The notes under the pieces were generated by a model that was not told the origin of the DNA, did not search any database, and saw only the letters and a list, made by a program, of their open reading frames with translations. 64,000 nt of DNA, from NCBI RefSeq assembly GCF_000275845.1, contig NW_006766887.1, positions 272,477-336,476 of the forward strand, in the 5' to 3' direction. Made by a program: the position numbers and the translations under genes. Positions 58,150 through 64,000 of this stretch are shown here, piece after piece; within the stretch, counting starts at the first letter, position 1; each line of letters begins with the position of its first letter. The DNA is from Dichomitus squalens LYAD-421 SS1. Its lineage: Eukaryota; Basidiomycota; Agaricomycetes; Polyporales; Polyporaceae.

Positions 58150-60166
58150 ATGTCCTCCATCCCGTTCACCGGACTGTTCATCGACGGCGAATGGCGCCCC
58201 GCCAGCACTGGCGCCACGTTCGGCGTGCTCAATCCGGCCACAGGGAAGGCCATCGGCACCTCAGCATCCGCGTCGGCAGACGACTGTGTGGCAGCGATAG
58301 AGGCCGCCGCGCGTGCGTTCAAGACATGGGAGCACTCCCCCCTCCCCGTCCGACGCGACGTCTTCCTCCGGGCGGCCGAGCTGCTCGCCACAGGGAAGTA
58401 CAAGGCCAAAGTCGCGGCGGCGACCAAGGAGGAACTTGCTGCCTCGGCCGACATGTTCTGGATGAACCACACCGTGCAGATCAATCACCTGCGCAATTTC
58501 GCCGGGGCGATACAGCTGCTGAAGGGCGAGACTTTCCCATCCGTGGTCCCCGGTGGCCAAGTGTTTGCGCAGAGGAGGGCACTAGGGGTGATGTGAGTAC
58601 TGGCGTTTGTGTCGTGATAAGACATCGACACAGAACTCACGCAACCGACTGAGCAGCTTCGGCATAGCGCCGTGGAACGCTCCCACCGGGCTATGCATCC
58701 GAGCTATAGCTATCCCCCTGATCTGCGGTAACACCGTCGTCCTGAAGTCTTCGGAAGAGTGTCCACGAACCCATGCTGTCATCGTCGAGCTGTTCGAGGA
58801 GGTCAGTTGCGACAGGAGTTAGGCCCGGCTCTGACTCTGCTGACACGAGTGCGTGGATCGGATGACATAGGCAGGATTGCCTAAAGGCGTCCTGAACTTC
58901 ATCTCCGTGTCCAAAGAGGACGTCTCCGCCCGCGTATCCCAGATCATCGCCCACCCTTCAGTCCGCAAGATTAATGTAAGGCGCCTCCTGCCGTGTTCCT
59001 ACAGCAGTCATGGAGCCGAACAGCACTGCAGTTCACAGGAAGCGACCGCGTAGGGTCGATCATTGCCGCGGAAGCTGCGAGGCACCTCAAGCAGTGCGTC
59101 CTGGAGCTCGGCGGAAAAGCTCCTGTCATCGTACGTCGTCCTGCTGTGCCTCCCGCTTCCGCAGATCGCTCGACAGAAACCGCGGCCGATACAGGTACTC
59201 GACGATGCCGACGTCCGGCGGGCAGCACGGGCGATCACGTCCTCCGCCCTCCTTCAATCGGGACAGATCTGTATGTCAACGGAGCGGGTCATCATTCAAA
59301 GAGCGGTCGCCCCCGCCCTCGTCGAGGAACTCACGGCTCTCTTCAGGAAAGGCAAAGCCGGAGACCCTGGCACGGAGCCCTCGGCGAACCTAGGCCCGCT
59401 CTTCACGGAGGGCGCCGCCGAGAATGTCCTGGCTATGATCCAGGAGGCCGTGACCCAGGGCGCGCAAGTCATCCTCGGAGACCTCGTCCGGCAGGGGGCA
59501 TACGTTCAGCCGCACATCGTGATGAATGCTAGACCGGGGATGAGGCTATGGGAGCGAGAGAGTTTCGGACCAGGTACGCACCTCTCTGTGCCCGAGCGAC
59601 GTGCTTGTTACTAGTGACTGAGAACGACGTGCTGTTTGGGCCTGGACCTGAGCAGTTGTGGCAGTGGCAGTCGTTGACACCGTCGATGAGGCAGTGGACT
59701 TGGCCAATGCTTGCGACTATTCAATGACTTCCGCAGTATGGACCAAAGACGTATACAGGGCGTTCGATGTCGCTGGAAGAATCCATACTAGTGAGTCGCT
59801 GTAGCATGCCGTATGCGACGGCCGGCTGACTGGCTGCCTCAGCTTGCGCCAACATCAACGGTCCCACTATACACGTCGAGTTCATGCGAGATTTGGGCGG
59901 TCTCGGGTAAGAGGTCCCTTCGGATTTGGGCGAGACAAACTAACTGGTAGAATGGTGTGGCTGGCAGGGGCGCGAGCGGGTACGGCCATTTTCGAGTGGA
60001 AGACTGGACGGCGGTGAGAATGGTGGTCCTCCACCCGAAGGAAGAGCCACCGTATATATTGCTGGATACTCTGAACGCGACACGAAATGCCAACGGTGCG
60101 ACTAATACGGTGAACGTGACGAATGGGTCTTCTCACCTCAACGGGACGTCACAGACAATTGATTAG
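58150..60166 (+). CDS. NAD(P)-dependent aldehyde dehydrogenase (aromatic aldehyde type)
   Basis: Eight exons, 58150-58592, 58657-58801, 58871-58975, 59032-59130, 59195-59573, 59656-59790, 59843-59906 and 59968-60166, give 522 aa. The ALDH fold motifs are complete: FGIAPWNAP (N155), FTGSDRVGSIIAAEAA (cofactor), LELGGKAP (general base E256), QSGQICMSTER (nucleophile C290), ESFGPVVAV, and INGPTIHV with GYGHFR near the end. The block order resembles vanillin or salicylaldehyde dehydrogenases, which oxidise aromatic aldehydes in lignin-derived compound catabolism; the exact substrate is inferred. An Asn-rich C-terminal extension (ATRNANGATNTVNVTNGSS) is beyond the usual end. No signal peptide, so cytosolic. 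Confidence 0.93.
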
Positions 60167-60377
60167 TCCTCATGAACGGCGGACTCCATGGATAAGAGGG
60201 AAGGTGTAGCAACTATCATTAACCTGGTATATCCGTATAAATTAGAGATGTGGTGGTAGCAGCGTTAACATTTACACCCCTACCGATGCAGTAAGTTGCA
60301 ACCGGAGCATGCGCATGTGTGCCACTTCGTAAGAGGTGCAGGAAACGTACCTTTGATAAGTCGTTAGATGCCAGTCG

Positions 60378-60682
60378 TTAAGACTTTTCTGCCAAATCTG
60401 GTGCAGGTTTAGAGACGGTCTGCACGCGTTCGTACAGCTCTCGCTTTTGTAGTGACCGCTGTAGCTCCTCCTCCCTTTGCCTCATTTTGTCCCGCCGTCG
60501 CTCATCATCCTTGAGCACACCCTGATACATGGTCTGAGATTGCACATGATCAGTACGTGCCTTGCCAAGCTAAAGCCACCACGCACCGCACGTTCCGTCA
60601 CTTGCAAATGATGCACTCCCCATACAACGAGCACCGATGTGAATATGGCAGCTCCGAGCGTGAACTTGGCCGCACGCGACAT
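60378..60682 (-). CDS. PET117: PET117-type cytochrome c oxidase assembly factor
   Basis: Two exons, 60682-60587 and 60533-60378, give 83 aa. MSRAAKFTLGAAIFTSVLVV forms an N-terminal membrane or mitochondrial segment, followed by WGVHHLQVTER, MYQGVLKDDERRRDKMRQ and a charged helix ending DLAEKS. The (W/V)HxLQ..ER then YQGV(I/L)(R/K)D pattern matches PET117, a small mitochondrial inner-membrane protein needed for cytochrome oxidase assembly. The intron is 53 nt and in phase. The gene sits convergent with the dehydrogenase (211 bp) and divergent from the Smr gene. Confidence 0.82.
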
Positions 60683-60950
60683 GAGTGATCGATGCTGGCG
60701 CGATGACAAAAGCGTCGATCCGGGGACGAGGACGATGAGGACGTAGGACTGGCGGAAGCAGGCAGGTTGTAGACAGCTGGAGAGAGGCGCGGGCAAGGAT
60801 GGTACCGGGACACGATCGAGGACGATGAGGTCAGCCGCGCGGCTGTGGGACTGTGGCTGCAACTTCGAGCCCTCTACTGACCTTCACCTGCTACAAACCC
60901 ACATATCTCACCACACCATCCTGCTCGCTCACTACTAGCCCAACTGCACC
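60683..60950. promoter_or_regulatory. Divergent promoter between PET117 and Smr-domain genes
   Basis: 268 bp between two start codons that point away from each other. No clear TATA box. Confidence 0.5.
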
Positions 60951-63080
60951 ATGCCACTACAACCTACCATCCAAGACATTCTACAGGTACGGTAGAGCGC
61001 ACTCAAGGAGCGATACATCCGCTGAAGTTACCCCGCACCGTTTATCCCGGCACCTTCAACGTCTTCTAGAACGAATTCTCCCCACCCCTTGACACCTCGC
61101 TCATCGCCGCGATAGTTGCGGATTACGTTTCTGGCGAGGAAGTTAATAGGGAGGATGAGCTTCGCCAGTTGCGCGAGGTTCTGAGCAACTTGGCCTCTTC
61201 AGCGGAGAAGGAGCTAGTGGACTCGGACGAGACGCCTTCTAGTTTTCCTCACCTGAACGTCTCCCCCACTTCTTATGCGGACGATACGTCGAGCTCGTTC
61301 GACTATTCCACCACCGACAACTCTGGCTATACCTCCACAAGCTCTGGCTCCGATGGCACCGGTCAGCCCTTCAGCCACCCTCTTGGATTCCTTCGCGCAC
61401 TGTTCCCACAAATCTCTGCGGACAGGCTCAAGACCATCCTAGCGAGTCATGACGGACGGATAGACGACCTAGATATGGAAGCATTGGTGGAGGAGGTCCT
61501 AACCACCGAGTATATGCGAGAACTGGAGGAGCGTGGTCTTGATGAGTCCGAGTCAAAGGAGTTTGGATACGAGGCGCCTTGGGAGTTGGTGGAGAGGAAG
61601 AAGAAGGGAGTGCCAAAGCAGAAGAAGCATTTCAAGAAGCGTACAACCTTCACGCTCGTGGACATCCGGCAGCAGCAGCACGCCCGCCCGACCGCTTCGG
61701 GTCCCCGCACGCCAGCCCCGGATCCATGGACGCAGCTCGCTTCCGTCGCTTCCCATCTGGCCACGCTCATCCCGTCCCAGTCGGTCTCGTACTTCCAGTC
61801 GGTCTTCCACTCCCCAAACTACTCCTCTCCTTCGCAGGCGCTCCGCGCTGCGTTGGTCCAGGTCGCCCGGCAGGTCTCCAAGAATTTCAATGACGAGCTC
61901 ACGGAAGAGGAGAGCCCCCTCCTCTTCAGCATGTTCGAGATCCTCACCACATCCCAGAACTATGCCGACCTCAACGTGGAGGCGCGCGATCAGCTCCTGG
62001 AGGACGCGCTCTTCGCGCTGCGCGCAACCGGCGGGGACCCAAACGTCGCCCTGGACATCGTCCAGATCCTGGTGGAGCTCGACGCGGACCTCTCCACCAA
62101 AGAGTTCGCGTGGGGTGTCTACCACCAGCAGGCACCCCAGCTCAAGGCCACGGCAAAGCTGCCGTCCGGCCCGCCCAACATACCACCCCCACCCAACATA
62201 AAGCGGGGTTCCCAAACGCTACCCTCGTCCCCCGTCTCGGACAGGCCTCGCGAATCTCCCAACGTGTGGAAGACGATCCCCGTCAAGCCTAGTCCCGACG
62301 GCCCGCACCCTTTCGACGGCGTCATTCGCGCATACTCGAATCACACCCCAACGAAGCCCGCGCGCAAGGTGCGGGGCGGCGGGAACGGGAACGGGAAGGG
62401 CGGGAAAGGCGACGTCGGGGAGCTCCAGACGTCGACCAACAGCAGCAAGGTGGTGGAGGCGAGGCGGCAGTGGGAGCTGCAGGAACAGCGGAGGGCGGCG
62501 CTGCGGGAGGCGGGGAAGGCGTGGCAGAAGGGGAACTCGAAGAACCGCGGGGGCGAGATTGCGTTCTACTTCGCGGAAAGGGTGAGCTCGTCCCGTTTTG
62601 GATCGGAATGCGCTTGGGCTGACGCGCGGACTGCGGCTCGAAGGCGCGAGAGCTACAGGAACAGGTACAGAAGGAGCAGCTGCAGCGGGCCCGTGAGATG
62701 GTCATGGGTAGTCGGTGCGTTGTTCATCCCCGCTCTCGAGTGGTGGAGCAGGAAGGCTCATTGATTCACGTCCGCAGGTCTGTTAAAATCCATAGCGACC
62801 TCATTGACTTGCACGGTCTTATTGTGGTCGAGGCCGTCGCGATCTCCCGCGAGTACCTCTCCGAGTACTTCAATGGTATGCTACATCTTGTATCTCTGCG
62901 AGACAGGCCTTGACGTCTTCTCGCGTAGACAAGCCAGTCAAGATCATCACTGGCCGCGGCAATCACTCGTCGAACGGCGTGGGCGTCCTGGGCCCTGCCG
63001 TGAAGAACGCCCTAGTTTCCGACGGATGGATCGTGGACACGATCGACGGCGGCCTTGTCGTTCGCGGCCATAGCCGTTGA
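60951..63080 (+). CDS. Smr-domain protein with N-terminal CUE-like region
   Basis: Five exons, 60951-60986, 61070-62581, 62644-62714, 62778-62875 and 62929-63080, give 622 aa. The N-terminus MPLQPTIQDILQ joins NEFSPPLDTSLIAAIVADYV. A helical block LGFLRALFPQISADRLKTIL with VEEVLTTEYMRELEERGLDE is CUE-like. The middle is Pro/Gly-rich. The C-terminus has the DUF1771 coiled region (RRAALREAGKAWQKGNSKNR, then EQVQKEQLQRAREMVMGSRS) and the Smr domain (DLIDLHGLIVVEAVAISREY, then IITGRGNHSSNGVGVLGPAV, and LVVRGHSR). Smr domains bind or cleave nucleic acid; the CUE-DUF1771-Smr order is that of yeast Cue2/N4BP2-type proteins in mRNA surveillance. The LDLHG motif is mostly kept, as IDLHG. Confidence 0.88.
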
Positions 63081-64000
63081 TGTTGTGGGGAAAGCCTGCC
63101 TCATGTCGTAGTGCGTGACCCCGCAGCAGCCCCCCTCCGTCTCCCTTTACCTAAACGTACAGACTTCTTATTTCCTTGATGGAACCACGGCAGGCTCAAT
63201 AGGTTTGTGATACCCCTACCTCTGTAGCGATACATTATTGTATTGGTGTATCGATTAGCTCCCTGCTTGTCATTCTAGGTCTGCGTAATGCTCTACATAT
63301 ATTATTCTGCGCCAGGATCACTAACCATGAGCTTCATCGCTGGTCATGGTGATCATTTACGCCTTTCTTTGGGGCCTATTCCTGACTATTCCACACGCTC
63401 TGAAACTTCCGATGCGGACGTTCGGTGCTCAAGCGGCAAGCCCACGCTTGTGCCGTGAAAGCGTTTCGGGACATAGGAAGGAACCTTAAAACTCACCGCA
63501 AGCCAATGTCATCCAGTGGTCGAATCGTCTTGCAGCAATGCAGCATTAGGCGTGTTCAATTCTTGTCGCTCGCTCATTTCCTCGCGCGCCTACCGGGCGT
63601 CTGCCTACCTGGATTCAAGGTCAGATCAAGCGCCTGTAGCACAGCCGCACAGGCAGCGGTGCAGCGAGATCGACGTTTTCGTCCTATGCTAGGTTTGTTA
63701 TGCCCAGAAAATCTCTCCAGAAAGTGGATGGAGACGTCGGCAGATCGTTATAGGCTTGTTGACCGAGAATAATTGTACACAATGCGCCCAAATCGGAACC
63801 AGATTCGGCACGACACGCTTCTCTGGCCACCTGGGGTTGCCACTGTAAGCCTGATGGCAATTGGACTCAAAACCTTGCGGGACGACTCCGCGTCTCGAGT
63901 CATGGAGCTCACTATCTTTCAAATCGTTAAGCTCTCGCGTCGATCCTCAGTCCCAGCTCGCGACGCTCATGCGGTCGTGTTGCACCCGCTGCCTGCGCAC
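63081..64000. other. 3' flank and terminal unannotated stretch
   Basis: The frame 63425-63772 has no motif and no start context worth noting. No gene is supported before the window end. Confidence 0.4.

Overview
The window is nuclear DNA of a filamentous basidiomycete, most likely an Agaricomycete (mushroom or bracket-fungus type). The evidence is the dense set of short GT-AG introns (about 45 to 110 nt, often with CTGAC or CTAAC branch sites), GC-rich coding DNA, fungal-type gene families and short intergenic spaces. Exon models were built by eye from splice consensus, frame continuity and family motifs. There is no tRNA, rRNA, CRISPR array or bacterial-type operon.

Layout. 0-3.3 kb: end of a Pro/Ala/Gln-rich protein, present twice around an assembly gap with an LTR between the copies. 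5.6-17.4 kb: housekeeping block of a GATA factor, an unknown CPFC-motif protein, Ded1-type helicase, Sec72 and App1-type lipid phosphatase. 18.2-22.3 kb: two tandem dienelactone hydrolase paralogues. 23-26 kb: an intronless unknown gene and an Sds3-type co-repressor subunit. 26.4-30.8 kb: a secreted GH127-type glycosidase whose 3' end is also duplicated around a gap. 32.3-34.8 kb: a secreted sedolisin protease. 35.1-39.6 kb: TFIIIC 90 kDa-type subunit and an acidic unknown protein. 41.7-45.6 kb: MYND protein, Y14 and HP1. 46.2-52 kb: two unknown proteins. 52.4-57.1 kb: a Sir2 deacetylase convergent with a KAT14-type acetyltransferase. 58.1-63.1 kb: aldehyde dehydrogenase, PET117 and a Smr-domain protein.

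Themes. Chromatin and transcription genes are frequent: GATA factor, Sds3, TFIIIC, HP1, Sir2 and KAT14. The secreted glycosidase and peptidase, with the dienelactone hydrolases and the aldehyde dehydrogenase, fit a plant-matter-degrading lifestyle. That lifestyle is inference.

The most informative unusual structure is in the assembly. Both N runs are flanked by exact direct repeats (864 and 618 bp), and in each case one repeat stops at a putative transposon end. The simplest reading is two alleles that differ by a transposon insertion and were scaffolded in series, as expected for a dikaryon. Other notable points are a probable single-base loss at a splice site in the second dienelactone hydrolase, a GC-AG intron, a 9-nt microexon in the sirtuin, and an unfamiliar protein with repeated amphipathic segments. 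I did not find a convincing new multi-gene system.
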